Shown: positions 1-9,758, counted from the first letter of the stretch. The stretch: 64,000 nt of DNA from Agrobacterium pusense (GCF_900102105.1 NZ_FNBB01000004.1:341058-405057), one strand, 5' to 3'. Translations and numbers: made by a program. The notes: generated by a model not told the origin, from the sequence alone.

Positions 1-858
1 GTCAGCCTTGGCTGAACCCTTCTCGGTGGTGCCGTAAAGCCAAGGCCCGTCGAGACGCATCGCCATCTTGCCATCGGCAAAAAGCTTGCGCACGTCGCTG
101 GCGCTCATGTCGACCGGGCTGATCCCGCTCTTCATCACGGTTTTCCAGCGTGAAAGACCCTCCACCATCTGCGGCGTATCGATGGTGATATTGCCGTCCT
201 TGTCGGTCCAGTAGGCGCCGGCGTCGAGGATGTAGTTCAGCATCTCCGTCAGATATTGCCCGGGACCGCCCTTGGTCTCGTGGCCGGTCCCGAACTGGTC
301 GATGATACCGTCACCGTTCAAATCCTTGGTGGTGGCTTTTGCGGCCGCCAGAAACTCGTCATAGGTCTTCGGAACCGCGACGCCCGCCTCATCCAGGATC
401 TTCTTGTTATAAGCCATGACGAAGCCGAAGTAGTTCGTCATAATACACACGGTCTCACCGTTCCATTCGCATTTCTGCTGACCGGCCCAGCCGGTCATGT
501 CGATGCCGTCCTTCTTAAGCCACGGGTCGAGCGGCTCCAGCCAGCCGCTGTCGGCGAACATCTGGAACTCGAAGGATGCGAGATGCACGATCTGCGGCGG
601 CTGGTTGGCAGCGAAAAGCGTGGTCATCGTATCCGCGTAGGAGCTGCGTTCCGCCTTGGTGAACTCGATCTTCACGCCGGGATGCTGCTTCTCGAAGGCG
701 GCGATTGCCGAACGCCACCATTCACCCGTTCCGGCGTCATCCGTTTGCCAGGAAATGAATTTCAGGACGGTATCGGCCATGGCAGGGGCAACGGCGCTCA
801 TCGTCATCAAAACGGCGGTCGCCGTACCCAGCGCCAGCTTCTTCATTCTTTTGGTCAT
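1..858 (-). CDS. Sugar ABC transporter substrate-binding protein, C-terminus cut by window edge
   Basis: This is a periplasmic receptor of the family-1 (maltose/sn-glycerol-3-phosphate-like) extracellular solute-binding proteins. The first 28 residues form a signal peptide with a basic start, a hydrophobic core and an AMA cleavage site before DTVLKF. The family-typical stretch EWWRSAIAAFEKQHPGVKIEF follows in parts. The frame stays open for 286 codons to the left edge, so the C-terminus is missing. A GGAGGAAA ribosome site precedes the ATG, and the gene lies 24 bases after the enolase-superfamily gene on the same strand. It is therefore probably the first transporter gene of a sugar-acid or sugar operon whose permeases lie outside the window. 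The substrate is inferred from neighbours only. Confidence 0.9.
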   Translation of the reverse strand, partial: MTKRMKKLALGTATAVLMTMSAVAPAMADTVLKFISWQTDDAGTGEWWRSAIAAFEKQHPGVKIEFTKAERSSYADTMTTLFAANQPPQIVHLASFEFQMFADSGWLEPLDPWLKKDGIDMTGWAGQQKCEWNGETVCIMTNYFGFVMAYNKKILDEAGVAVPKTYDEFLAAAKATTKDLNGDGIIDQFGTGHETKGGPGQYLTEMLNYILDAGAYWTDKDGNITIDTPQMVEGLSRWKTVMKSGISPVDMSASDVRKLFADGKMAMRLDGPWLYGTTEKGSAKAD

Positions 859-882
859 GGTTTCCTCCTCCAAAGAACCAAA

Positions 883-2049
883 TCAGATACGTTCAATAAG
901 GGCGAGCGCCGCCTCCGACGGTCTTACGCCCAGTCCCGGACCCGACGGCAGGTGATACCTGCCTTCGCGGCAATCCATGTCGCCCTCCAGCAGGCGGCGG
1001 TTCGGCTCGAAGATCGAATGCTGGAATTCGTGCCCCTTCAGCGCCGGCAACGTCGACGATGCCTGCAGGCTGGCGGCAAGGAATATGCCGGCGCCAATGG
1101 TAGCGTGCGGTATAACGTCGATGCCGTGTTCGGCTGCGAGAGCGCCGATACGGATGAAATTGGTGATACCCTTATGGCCCATTTCCGGCTGCACGATCGC
1201 AATACGGCAGCGTTCGATGCGGGCGCGCATATCCCAATGGGTGCGCCATTCCTCGCCCACCGCGACCGGCACGTCGGTATTCTTCGAAACCTTTTCCAGC
1301 CCGGCAATGTCCTCCGTCCAGACGGGCGCCTCGGCGAACCATGGATCGAATGGCTGCATTTCTGCGATGAGCTCCAGCGCTCGCTCCGGTGTCTGGTTCC
1401 AGTGCATATCGGCGGCGATCTTCGCCCGCGGGCCGAGCACCTGCCGGAGATTGGCAAGTTCCGCCGCCGGCCCATCATCGGCAACGGGCGTGGCGAATTT
1501 AAAGGCGTCGAAGCCACGATCCTGCCAGTATTTCGCCAGTTCTCCACGCGCCTTCAGCGTCTTCTCCGGCAGGCCGGAAACATAGGCCGAAAAATTGTCC
1601 ACGCCGCCACCCAGCAGGTCTCGAATGGATTTTCCGGCTTCCTGTCCGGCAATATCCCAGAGGGCGATATCGATTGCAGCAAGCGCATCCACGTAAAAGC
1701 CACCGGTATAACCGCGCACGCGCATCATATCGTAAAGATCGTCGTAGATCGCCGATGGATCGGATGCATCGCGGCCGATCACGAAACCGGCCAGCAGGTC
1801 GTTGATGAGAGCCGCCACCGCACCGGGCGCAACGATGCCATAGGTCTCACCCCAGCCGACGGTGCCGGCTTCCGTCGTCATTCGCAGAAGCACGCTGCGG
1901 TCGAAGGTTGGATAGACCGTGCGGTTGCCCTTTCTGACGATGTATCCATTGGGGTTGACCACTTCACCTTCCCGCAGCGCGCCGAGATAGGGAACCTTGC
2001 GTGGCTGGGTCAGCGTGAAGACTTCGATTGTTGCAACGGGGCTGTTCAT
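883..2049 (-). CDS. Mandelate racemase/enolase-superfamily sugar-acid dehydratase
   Basis: The 388-residue protein matches the enolase superfamily: an N-terminal capping domain (about 1-125) and a TIM barrel. Visible barrel residues are Asp214 in DMHW, Glu240 in FAEAP, Glu266 in GEEW and His315 in IPHATIG. The Asp-x-His arrangement (D214, H216) is what galactonate, mannonate and fuconate dehydratases use as metal ligand plus acid/base. A dehydratase that turns an aldonate into a 2-keto-3-deoxy acid is thus more likely than a racemase. The ATG overlaps the aldolase stop codon (ATGA), and a 2-keto-3-deoxygalactonate kinase is divergent. Together these give a dehydratase, kinase, aldolase set. 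The exact substrate is not provable here. Confidence 0.85.
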   Translation of the reverse strand: MNSPVATIEVFTLTQPRKVPYLGALREGEVVNPNGYIVRKGNRTVYPTFDRSVLLRMTTEAGTVGWGETYGIVAPGAVAALINDLLAGFVIGRDASDPSAIYDDLYDMMRVRGYTGGFYVDALAAIDIALWDIAGQEAGKSIRDLLGGGVDNFSAYVSGLPEKTLKARGELAKYWQDRGFDAFKFATPVADDGPAAELANLRQVLGPRAKIAADMHWNQTPERALELIAEMQPFDPWFAEAPVWTEDIAGLEKVSKNTDVPVAVGEEWRTHWDMRARIERCRIAIVQPEMGHKGITNFIRIGALAAEHGIDVIPHATIGAGIFLAASLQASSTLPALKGHEFQHSIFEPNRRLLEGDMDCREGRYHLPSGPGLGVRPSEAALALIERI

Positions 2050-2954
2050 GCGGCCTCCGGGGCGACAAGGCCGAGCTCGACGAGGTTGGCGTCGATATCG
2101 GCAATCGCCGCCTTGTCGAGTTCCGGGGTGGGCGCGCGGACACCGAGACCCTCGATCACCCCACGGCGCGCCAGCACGTACTTGGTCAGCCGCATGCGAT
2201 AAACCGCCTGCAGAACCAGAAGCGGAAGAGTGCGGACATAGATTTTCCGGGCCTCATCCTGACGGCCTGCGCGGAGAGCGCGATCTATTGCCACGTGTTC
2301 CTCGACGATCTCCAGCGCCGGCATGGCAGCGGTGGCGCCACGCGCATATTCATCCAGAATGTAACGGGCGCCGCCGCCGCCGATGATACCCTTCAATGTT
2401 GAGGGCGCATGGGCGATGATATGGCTGATGGCGGGACCGGCCGGCAGCGTTTCTTCCTTGACGTAGGTGACCTGCGGCAGAGACCGGACGATCTCGACAA
2501 TCGCCTCCGGCGACAGATCAGACCCGCGCGGCGCAGGCGCGTTCTGCAGGATGATTTCAACCCCGGGCAGCGCCTCGACAACCTTACCCAGAAACTCGAT
2601 CAGCGCCGGCGCATCCGTCCCGACCGATTTTGGCGGCTGAACCATCAGGTGGCGAATACCGAGATCAGATGCGGCGCGGCCATGTTCAACCACGTCTCTC
2701 CAGTCTGCCGCGCTCGCGCCCGCCACGACCGGCACCCGGCCAGCAACAGCATCAACAACGATCTTCAGCAGCGACGCACGCTCTGCAGCATCCAAAGTCT
2801 CAACCTCACTGGCAAAACCCGGGAACACCACACCATCCACGCCTTTTTCGAGCGCGAAGATCACCAGTCGCTCCATACCCGCTTGGTCAATACCGCCATC
2901 CGCCAGAAAAGGCGTTGGCAAAACGGGCAAAATCCCCTTCAGGCCAGCCACCAT
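2046..2954 (-). CDS. DapA-family aldolase (2-keto-3-deoxy sugar-acid aldolase type)
   Basis: This is a 302-residue (beta/alpha)8 protein of the dihydrodipicolinate synthase/N-acetylneuraminate lyase family. It probably cleaves a 2-keto-3-deoxy sugar acid by a Schiff-base mechanism. The Schiff-base lysine is Lys166 in TYVKEE. The family tyrosine, normally in a YN-x-P motif after the fourth strand, is replaced here: positions 134-140 read IILQNAP, so Gln137 takes its place. The gene is first in a minus-strand operon, with a GGGAGGAG ribosome site before the ATG. It overlaps the downstream dehydratase gene by four bases. A palindromic operator candidate lies just upstream. The family is clear, the substrate is inferred. 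Confidence 0.86.
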   Translation of the reverse strand: MVAGLKGILPVLPTPFLADGGIDQAGMERLVIFALEKGVDGVVFPGFASEVETLDAAERASLLKIVVDAVAGRVPVVAGASAADWRDVVEHGRAASDLGIRHLMVQPPKSVGTDAPALIEFLGKVVEALPGVEIILQNAPAPRGSDLSPEAIVEIVRSLPQVTYVKEETLPAGPAISHIIAHAPSTLKGIIGGGGARYILDEYARGATAAMPALEIVEEHVAIDRALRAGRQDEARKIYVRTLPLLVLQAVYRMRLTKYVLARRGVIEGLGVRAPTPELDKAAIADIDANLVELGLVAPEAA

Positions 2955-2972
2955 CTTACTCCTCCCAATTAA

Positions 2973-2989
2973 GTATCATATATTGATAC
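2973..2989. promoter_or_regulatory. Palindromic operator candidate between divergent sugar-acid genes
   Basis: The dyad GTATCA-N5-TGATAC is perfect in its arms and sits 19 bases upstream of the aldolase start, inside the AT-rich divergent region shared with the kinase gene. Size and symmetry fit a GntR-type operator. No regulator for this operon is present in the window, so it may lie to the left. Confidence 0.5.
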
Positions 2990-3070
2990 CTTGAATTCAC
3001 TAATTGACACTACATAGACCTGAGCCGTATGACAAGCCCCCAGATGAAATGAACGAGGAGGTTCAGGGAA

Positions 3071-3982
3071 ATGGCAGCACGGGCGACATCGATCATCGTC
3101 GATTGGGGAACGACATCATTGCGAGCGGCGCTTGTCGGTAACGACGGGGCGGAACTTGAACATCTGGAAACCGCCGACGGCATTTCGAGCCTTGCCGAAG
3201 GGCAACATGAGCCTGCCCTCATGAGCGCACTCGCCCCCTGGTTTTCAAAAAACGGCGCTCTGCCCGTGGCCGCGCTCGGCATGATCACCAGCCGCAACGG
3301 CTGGGTCGAGGTGGCCTATGTGCCCTGCCCGGCGGGACCGGCGGAACTTGCCGCCGGCACGGTGCGCAGGACGTTGCCCAACGGGTCCGACCTTGTATTC
3401 CTGCCCGGCCTGAATGACCCCGGCCGCCAGCCGTTTCCGGATGTCATGCGCGGCGAGGAAACCCAGATCGTCGGCCACGGCCTTACGGAAGACGCCACCC
3501 TCATCATCCCCGGAACACACAGCAAATGGGCACGGGTGAAGGCAGGGCGGATCGATGGTTTCCAGACATTCGTGACCGGTGAAATCTTCAACCTACTCAT
3601 CAATCACTCCTTCATCGCGCGCGGTTCCGCACAGCCGCCGGTCGACGATCCGGAGGCATACCTGTGGGGTTTGAAAGAGGCCAAAAAATCCGCAGCCATG
3701 CTGTCGCTGTTGTTTTCCGCACGCACAGGCGGGCTCGCCGGCAAACTGTCGGCACAGCAGCTGCGGTCTTATGTCCGTGGGCTGGTCATCGGACAGGAAT
3801 TTCGGCAGGCCCGCGATGCGGGATGGTACGCAGAGGGAGACGATGCGGCGATTGTGGGCAATGATGGGCTCAACGATCTCTATCTGATTGCCGCTGGCGA
3901 ATTCGGCCTCAGAATATCAATGGGCGATGACGACGCGTTGACGAAGGGAGCCCTGGCGGTTCTGCAGAAGACGCTTTCCTGA
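3071..3982 (+). CDS. dgoK: 2-dehydro-3-deoxygalactonokinase
   Basis: The 303-residue protein phosphorylates 2-keto-3-deoxygalactonate with ATP in the De Ley-Doudoroff galactonate route. It has the DgoK layout: an N-terminal phosphate-binding DWGTTSLRAAL (about 11-21), MITSRNGW near 76-83, the conserved MRGEETQ near 125-131, and PGTHSKW near 151-157. Length equals the usual 290-310 residues. The ATG follows a GAGGAGG site 12 bases upstream. It is divergent from the aldolase and dehydratase genes, which supply the other two steps, so the three probably form one galactonate-type pathway. The product would be 2-keto-3-deoxy-6-phosphogalactonate, for which the neighbouring DapA-family aldolase is not the usual DgoA enzyme. 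Confidence 0.9.
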   Translation: MAARATSIIVDWGTTSLRAALVGNDGAELEHLETADGISSLAEGQHEPALMSALAPWFSKNGALPVAALGMITSRNGWVEVAYVPCPAGPAELAAGTVRRTLPNGSDLVFLPGLNDPGRQPFPDVMRGEETQIVGHGLTEDATLIIPGTHSKWARVKAGRIDGFQTFVTGEIFNLLINHSFIARGSAQPPVDDPEAYLWGLKEAKKSAAMLSLLFSARTGGLAGKLSAQQLRSYVRGLVIGQEFRQARDAGWYAEGDDAAIVGNDGLNDLYLIAAGEFGLRISMGDDDALTKGALAVLQKTLS

Positions 3983-3990
3983 ATGGAAAC

Positions 3991-4016
3991 GCCGGCTGGA
4001 CACCTGGTGTCCGGCC
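3991..4016 (+). terminator. Hairpin after the galactonokinase gene
   Basis: An inner stem GGACACC / GGTGTCC (3998-4004 with 4006-4012) is flanked by GCCGG and CCGGCC. It lies between dgoK and the SGNH gene and is not followed by a T-run, so it may only attenuate or protect the transcript end. Confidence 0.4.
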
Positions 4017-4037
4017 TTCACAATACCAGGGACCAAC

Positions 4038-4664
4038 ATGTACGATTACCCGGCCAGCATCGGCACCAGCCGCCACGAAAACGATATCCTCACCATCCTG
4101 ACGCGCCTTCAGCGACTCGGGCTGCCGGAGGACCCGATTGCCTTTTATGGCTCCTCATCTTTCCGGATATGGAACTCCATCGTCGAGGATCTGGGCACGC
4201 TCGACATCGTCAATCTCGGCTTTGGCGGCGGCACCTGCCTCTCGGCCGTTCACTACATGGAAAAACTCCTGCTGCCGCTGAGACCCCGGAGAGTGGCGCT
4301 CTATTTCGGCGAGAACGACATAGCCAGCGATGGCTTAAAGGCGGCCACGGCGCTGCAACATCTGCAGGCGCTCAGGCATTGCATCCTGCAGGCGCTGCCG
4401 CAGACGCAGGTTTTTGTTCTGGCCATCAAGCACAGCCCCGCGCGCTGGATTTATCGTGGCGAATTCGACCTTTTCAACCGCATGGCGCAGGACTGGTGCG
4501 AAAACTCCAACGACGCCGTCTGGCTGGACCCGAATGCCGGCCTTATGGGGGAAAACGGCCTGCCGATGTTCCGCTATTATCTTCCCGACCTGGTTCACCT
4601 TAACACCGCAGGTTACGCGGTCTGGGCGGAAGCACTTCGGAAGACGCCGGCGCTTCTCGCCTGA
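4038..4664 (+). CDS. SGNH/GDSL-family hydrolase, cytoplasmic
   Basis: The 208-residue protein shows SGNH-hydrolase blocks in order: YGSSSFRIW (block I, with the presumed nucleophile Ser), NLGFGGGT (block II Gly), FGENDI (block III Asn) and DLVHLNTAGY (block V Asp/His). This family comprises esterases and acetyl hydrolases, often acting on sugars or lipids. There is no signal peptide, so it probably acts in the cytoplasm. It follows dgoK by 55 bases on the same strand, which may link it to deacylation of a sugar acid. That role is inference, the fold assignment is not. Confidence 0.8.
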   Translation: MYDYPASIGTSRHENDILTILTRLQRLGLPEDPIAFYGSSSFRIWNSIVEDLGTLDIVNLGFGGGTCLSAVHYMEKLLLPLRPRRVALYFGENDIASDGLKAATALQHLQALRHCILQALPQTQVFVLAIKHSPARWIYRGEFDLFNRMAQDWCENSNDAVWLDPNAGLMGENGLPMFRYYLPDLVHLNTAGYAVWAEALRKTPALLA

Positions 4665-4694
4665 TTTTCAGGAAAGAAGCCCGGCATCGACATG

Positions 4695-6105
<1,411 letters not shown>

Positions 6106-6132
6106 GCGGATATAGATAATTTTGATATCGCC

Positions 6133-6981
6133 ATGCTTGATCTCACACTTCTGAAGAACTTTGTTACCGTTGCGCGCGCAGGCTCCATCAGCACCGCAGC
6201 GACGCAGGTGGGGCGCACGCAATCGGCGCTCAGCACACAGATGCAGCGGCTGGAAGAACAGGTGGGGCAACCGTTGCTGCAACGAACCGGTGCGGGGGTA
6301 CGGGTGACGGCAGCGGGCGAAAAACTGCTGGCCCATGCCAGCACCCTGCTGGCCCGTCATGACGAAATCCTCGCCGACATGAACGGCGCCACGGTTCAGG
6401 GCACGGTTAGCCTCGGATGTCCCGAAGATTACTCCATCGCCTTTCTTCCCGAATTGCTCAGGGGCTTCTGCGCCACCTATCCGGAAGTGGATTTGCGTAT
6501 GGTCTGCGCGCCGACGATAGAGCTGCGCCCTCTCCTTCACCGCCGTCAGATCGACATGGCGCTGGTTTCGCGCTCGGAACCGGATCACTCCGAGGTTCTT
6601 CGAAGGGAAAGCTTCGTCTGGGTGGCGGACAGGCCGGACACGGAACTTCTTGCCAAGGATGTGCTGCCGCTCGCTCTTTCGGCACCGGCGACCCTGGATC
6701 ATCGCGCGGCGTGCAACGCCATGGAAACAGCCAATCGCCGCTACAGGATCGCCTTTGCCAGCAACAGCCTAGCGGGCCTCATCGCAATTGCGCGATCCGG
6801 CCATGCCATCAGCGTGCTCACGAGAACCGCTGTTCCACCGGATCTGCACGTCGTTAAAAGCTGGCTGCCTCCGCTGCCGACAATCGGCATAGCAATCGAA
6901 TGCTCCGGCCCGCAGAGCTCCCCGGCGGCCAGGGCCTTGGGTGATCACATCCGTGCCGTTCTTCCAGGGTTGACCCCTTGA
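6133..6981 (+). CDS. LysR-family transcriptional regulator
   Basis: The 282-residue protein has an N-terminal winged helix-turn-helix (about 1-60), with GSISTAATQVGRTQSALSTQ as recognition region, and a type-2 periplasmic-binding-like effector domain. I chose the ATG at 6133, which begins MLDLTLLKNF, because the frame upstream of it has no family similarity and overlaps the LysR box. The gene is divergent from dgdA and probably controls it in response to an amino-acid-like ligand. The HTH resembles the LrhA/PecT type more than the known DgdR, so the ligand may differ. Confidence 0.85.
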   Translation: MLDLTLLKNFVTVARAGSISTAATQVGRTQSALSTQMQRLEEQVGQPLLQRTGAGVRVTAAGEKLLAHASTLLARHDEILADMNGATVQGTVSLGCPEDYSIAFLPELLRGFCATYPEVDLRMVCAPTIELRPLLHRRQIDMALVSRSEPDHSEVLRRESFVWVADRPDTELLAKDVLPLALSAPATLDHRAACNAMETANRRYRIAFASNSLAGLIAIARSGHAISVLTRTAVPPDLHVVKSWLPPLPTIGIAIECSGPQSSPAARALGDHIRAVLPGLTP

Positions 6982-7434
6982 AACATTCCACCCAAGGCCA
7001 CCGCATTCGCGCGGCTTTTGGATGAACGCAATGCAGTTTTGCCCCAGAACCAAAAGAGGCCCGTTGTTCTTTTCAAACAACGAGCCTCTATCGTGCCGCT
7101 TGGCGGAGCGACCGGAGACAAATTCGCCTCCTGCACATGAACCTCAGATGAACAACGACCCTTAACAAAGCCCGAGAAACCACCCGTAAGAATCCGGCGT
7201 AACGGCAGGCCGGATCGTTGAGATAATTCCGACAGAGCTTGGAATTGCGTCGAGGGATCAGTTCGGATCAAGACCCGCTCAACGAAAACGTGTATGCAGC
7301 GATCAGGGCAGCCATTTGGTCAAACCTTCGGACGCCCCTTCCGGGTGCACATCGGCAGGCGACCATCTGCGGCAGGAATATCTCATGGGGTTGATGGCTA
7401 TGGGGCCAGCATTGCACATGCCGAGGGACCGGTG
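6982..7434. other. Intergenic stretch with one strong hairpin, no supported gene
   Basis: These 453 bases separate the LysR and EAL genes. Open frames on either strand lack family features and good start sites. The only clear structure is the hairpin at 7055-7089. Confidence 0.5.
7055..7089 (-). terminator. Intrinsic-terminator-like hairpin, oriented for the minus strand
   Basis: The arms 7055-7068 and 7076-7089 pair over 14 positions with one mismatch around a 7-base loop. Read on the minus strand the stem is followed by TTTTG, as in an intrinsic terminator. On the plus strand no T-run follows. No minus-strand gene lies directly upstream. Confidence 0.5.
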
Positions 7435-9030
7435 ATGGAAACAAGACGAAACCGCGTCATCACGACTGGAATAATTCTGGGGCTTCTCGGCGCGATGATA
7501 CCGATCGCCACCATGGCCTACGCATCATGGATCATCGCGGTCAGGAAGGATCAGGACATTTTGAAGACGCTTGCCGATCAGGCTATTCAACGGGCGTCGG
7601 ACACGTTCAGGGACGCAGAGAATGCGCTCGATGAGGTGGAAGCTGCCCGCTTGCCTTCCTGTTCCAACGACCACATAGAACTGATGCGCAGACTGACGAT
7701 AAATGCACCCTCAGTGGAAGAAATCGGATATTTCGAAAACGGCGTCCTGAAATGCACCTCCTGGGGAGCCACCCAGGAAACGATACGCCAATCGCCGATC
7801 GATTTTACGACCGGGCAGGGATTAGAGGTGGCTATTCGCGTGGAGCCAAGCGCCAGTCGCGGCACACGGATGATCGCCCTTCACCACGGCGCGCACGGCG
7901 CACTTGTCAAACCCTCGCGTTTTGTCGACATCCTCATGGATGACAGCATGTCCCTGGCTCTTACGAACGACCGGGGCATTTTGATAAATGAACTGAATGC
8001 ACCTGACCGCGCCCTGGTGCCGGCACCGCTCGGCAAGCCCCAAAAGGGCATGACGGAAGACACCATCTATGCTGTCAGCCGCCGTGACGATCTGGTGGCG
8101 ATTGCGATGGAGCCACGTTCCAACGTCGCAGAGCAGGTGCGGCGTGAACGGATCTTGTTTCTTCCCGCCGGGGCAATTGTCGCGACCTTTGTGGTCGGCA
8201 TCGTGGCATGGTTGTCGAAGAGGCGCCTGTCGCCACTCGCGGAGCTCGAGATCGCCGTTCGCAAACGGGAATTCATCGTTCATTACCAGCCCATCGTGGA
8301 ATTGAAGACGGGCATCTGCGTTGGGGCGGAAGCGCTGGTGCGATGGAGGCGGCCGGACGGTACGCTTGTCCGCCCCGACCTGTTTATCCCCCTGGCGGAA
8401 GAAAGCGGCCTGATCATGCCGATCACCGATCAGGTCATCGACGCCGTCATCGCCGATCTTCGCAAGGTGCTTGTCGAGGACCGAACCCTGCACATCGCCA
8501 TTAATCTCTGCGCGGACGACATCAAGTCTGGGCGTGTTCTCGCGGTCATCGCCAGCAAGCTTCAGCATACAGACATCCGGCCCGAGCAGATCTGGCTTGA
8601 GGCCACCGAGCGTGGCTTCATCGACATCAACGCGGCAAAGGTCACCCTTGCCGAGGCGCGCCAGCGCGGCCATTCGGTGGCGATCGACGATTTCGGAACC
8701 GGCTACTCCAGCCTTCAATATTTGCAGGGCCTTCCCCTGGACGCGTTGAAGATAGACAAATCCTTTGTCGACACGGTGGGCAAAGATACCGCAACGAGTT
8801 CGGTCACATCACACATCATCGGCATGGCGAAAGCGCTTGGCCTGTTCACCGTGGCAGAAGGTATCGAGGCGGAAGACCAGCGGGACTATCTGGAAGGTCA
8901 GGGTGTGGATTTCGGTCAAGGATGGCTGTTTGCGAAAGCGCTTCCCGCCAGCGAATTCCTTGCCTACCACCGTCACACGAAGCAGAAATACGGCGTCTCT
9001 CCCGAAATCATCAAGGCGGCGGGCAAATAG
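7435..9030 (+). CDS. CSS-motif EAL-domain cyclic-di-GMP phosphodiesterase, membrane protein
   Basis: The 531-residue protein degrades cyclic-di-GMP. Its layout is: membrane helix about 9-35; a periplasmic sensor with Cys76 in PSCS and Cys107 in KCTSW (the CSS redox-sensing domain, PF12792 type); a second helix about 240-260; then an EAL domain from about 280. Catalytic signatures are present: EALVRW at 299, INLCADD, LEATERG, DDFGTGYSS, LKIDKSFV and AEGIE. An active enzyme is therefore likely. The start at 7435 follows GAGGGA and directly precedes the first helix; an in-frame ATG at 7294 would add a non-conserved leader. It stands alone. In the known CSS family, periplasmic thiol state sets activity. 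Confidence 0.9.
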   Translation: METRRNRVITTGIILGLLGAMIPIATMAYASWIIAVRKDQDILKTLADQAIQRASDTFRDAENALDEVEAARLPSCSNDHIELMRRLTINAPSVEEIGYFENGVLKCTSWGATQETIRQSPIDFTTGQGLEVAIRVEPSASRGTRMIALHHGAHGALVKPSRFVDILMDDSMSLALTNDRGILINELNAPDRALVPAPLGKPQKGMTEDTIYAVSRRDDLVAIAMEPRSNVAEQVRRERILFLPAGAIVATFVVGIVAWLSKRRLSPLAELEIAVRKREFIVHYQPIVELKTGICVGAEALVRWRRPDGTLVRPDLFIPLAEESGLIMPITDQVIDAVIADLRKVLVEDRTLHIAINLCADDIKSGRVLAVIASKLQHTDIRPEQIWLEATERGFIDINAAKVTLAEARQRGHSVAIDDFGTGYSSLQYLQGLPLDALKIDKSFVDTVGKDTATSSVTSHIIGMAKALGLFTVAEGIEAEDQRDYLEGQGVDFGQGWLFAKALPASEFLAYHRHTKQKYGVSPEIIKAAGK

Positions 9031-9103
9031 GACATGGTCGTGTGCGAGGTCGAATCCCGGGCTGGCAGGCAACACAGGTTGAAACTGCGATATCTCAAAA
9101 AGA

Positions 9104-9146
9104 GACCTCCCCAAAAGCATCTTGGAGGAGGCCAGTTGGGGAGGTC
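9104..9146 (+). terminator. Perfect 11-bp inverted repeat downstream of the EAL gene
   Basis: GACCTCCCCAA (9104-9114) pairs perfectly with TTGGGGAGGTC (9136-9146) around a 21-base loop, 73 bases after the EAL stop codon. No T-run follows, so a Rho-dependent end or transcript-protecting stem is as likely as intrinsic termination. Confidence 0.45.
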
Positions 9147-9325
9147 GTCCACGGTGACCAAGCCAGGGGCAGTTTCGGAGCGCTTGGCCACACAGCCCAT
9201 CGGACGGGCCGCCCTCGAACCGGGCACTGCGGCAATTGTTCCCTGAAAGGCGTTTTTTGACTTCATGCGCATCCCAGGGGCAGCAATTGATACCCCTGAG
9301 AGAAAAGCGCGAACCTCAGCCGGCG

Positions 9326-9350
9326 GGAACATCATCTGGCGAGGCGAGTT
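9326..9350 (+). promoter_or_regulatory. Candidate EcfG (general stress sigma) promoter
   Basis: GGAAC, 17 bases, then GTT: this matches the alphaproteobacterial EcfG consensus GGAAC-N16/17-(C)GTT except for the leading C of the -10. It ends 29 bases before the ATG of the downstream gene, a usual distance. Confidence 0.6.
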
Positions 9351-9379
9351 AGGGGCGGTTCAACAACAGGAGAAACGCG

Positions 9380-9694
9380 ATGCCCCGCGGCGACAAATCG
9401 TCCTATACGGACAAGCAGAAGCGCAAGGCCGAACATATCGAAGAAGGATATGAGGATCGTGGCGTACCCGAAAAAGAGGCCGAACGCAGGGCCTGGGCCA
9501 CGGTGAACAAGGAGAGCGGCGGTGGCAAGAAATCCGGCGCCGGCCGCGGACACGCGGAAAACCACGCGCCATCGAAAAAGGGTGGCCGCAAGGGCGGCGA
9601 GGCCGCGGCTGCGAGACCCAAGACCGAACGGTCCGCCTCCGCCAAGAAAGCTGCGGCCACCCGCAAGCGCAATGAACAGCATGCACAGCATTGA
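9380..9694 (+). CDS. Small Lys/Ala-rich conserved protein ('plasmid stabilisation' annotation type)
   Basis: The 104-residue protein has an N-terminal module MPRGDKSSYTDKQKRKAEHI with RGVPEKEAERRAWATVNK, then a basic low-complexity tail rich in Lys, Gly and Ala like a histone-H1 tail. Rhizobial proteins with this N-terminus are often labelled plasmid stabilisation proteins, though no function is established to my knowledge. The ATG follows AGGAG. A GGAAC-N17-GTT promoter directly upstream suggests induction in the general stress response. The basic tail suggests nucleic-acid binding, which is inference. Confidence 0.8.
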   Translation: MPRGDKSSYTDKQKRKAEHIEEGYEDRGVPEKEAERRAWATVNKESGGGKKSGAGRGHAENHAPSKKGGRKGGEAAAARPKTERSASAKKAAATRKRNEQHAQH

Positions 9695-9733
9695 ACCGTA
9701 AACCGATCGTGTGTTCGCCAACCAGAGGCGCTG

Positions 9734-9758
9734 ATGACGTCCATGACGTCATGACATC
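9734..9758. repeat. Three tandem copies of an 8-bp unit
   Basis: ATGACGTC at 9734-9741 and 9743-9750 is followed by ATGACATC at 9751-9758. The tract lies in the convergent gap between the small basic protein and the pyruvate-oxidase-like gene. No function is evident. Confidence 0.5.

Larger units (their letters stand above)
9031..9379. other. Intergenic stretch with an inverted repeat and a stress promoter
   Basis: These 349 bases carry the inverted repeat at 9104-9146 and a candidate EcfG promoter at 9326-9350. The small plus-strand frame at 9034-9246 has no family features and spans the hairpin, so no gene is called. Confidence 0.5.

Noticed and set aside
256..2202. A 648-codon open frame on the plus strand
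   Set aside because: It lies opposite the ABC receptor, enolase-superfamily and aldolase genes, is rich in Arg, His and Gly, and has no family features. It is an antisense shadow of high-GC coding DNA.
9734..9758. CRISPR-like or transposon-end repeat
   Set aside because: Only three 8-bp units without spacers, and no cas gene or transposase anywhere in the window.
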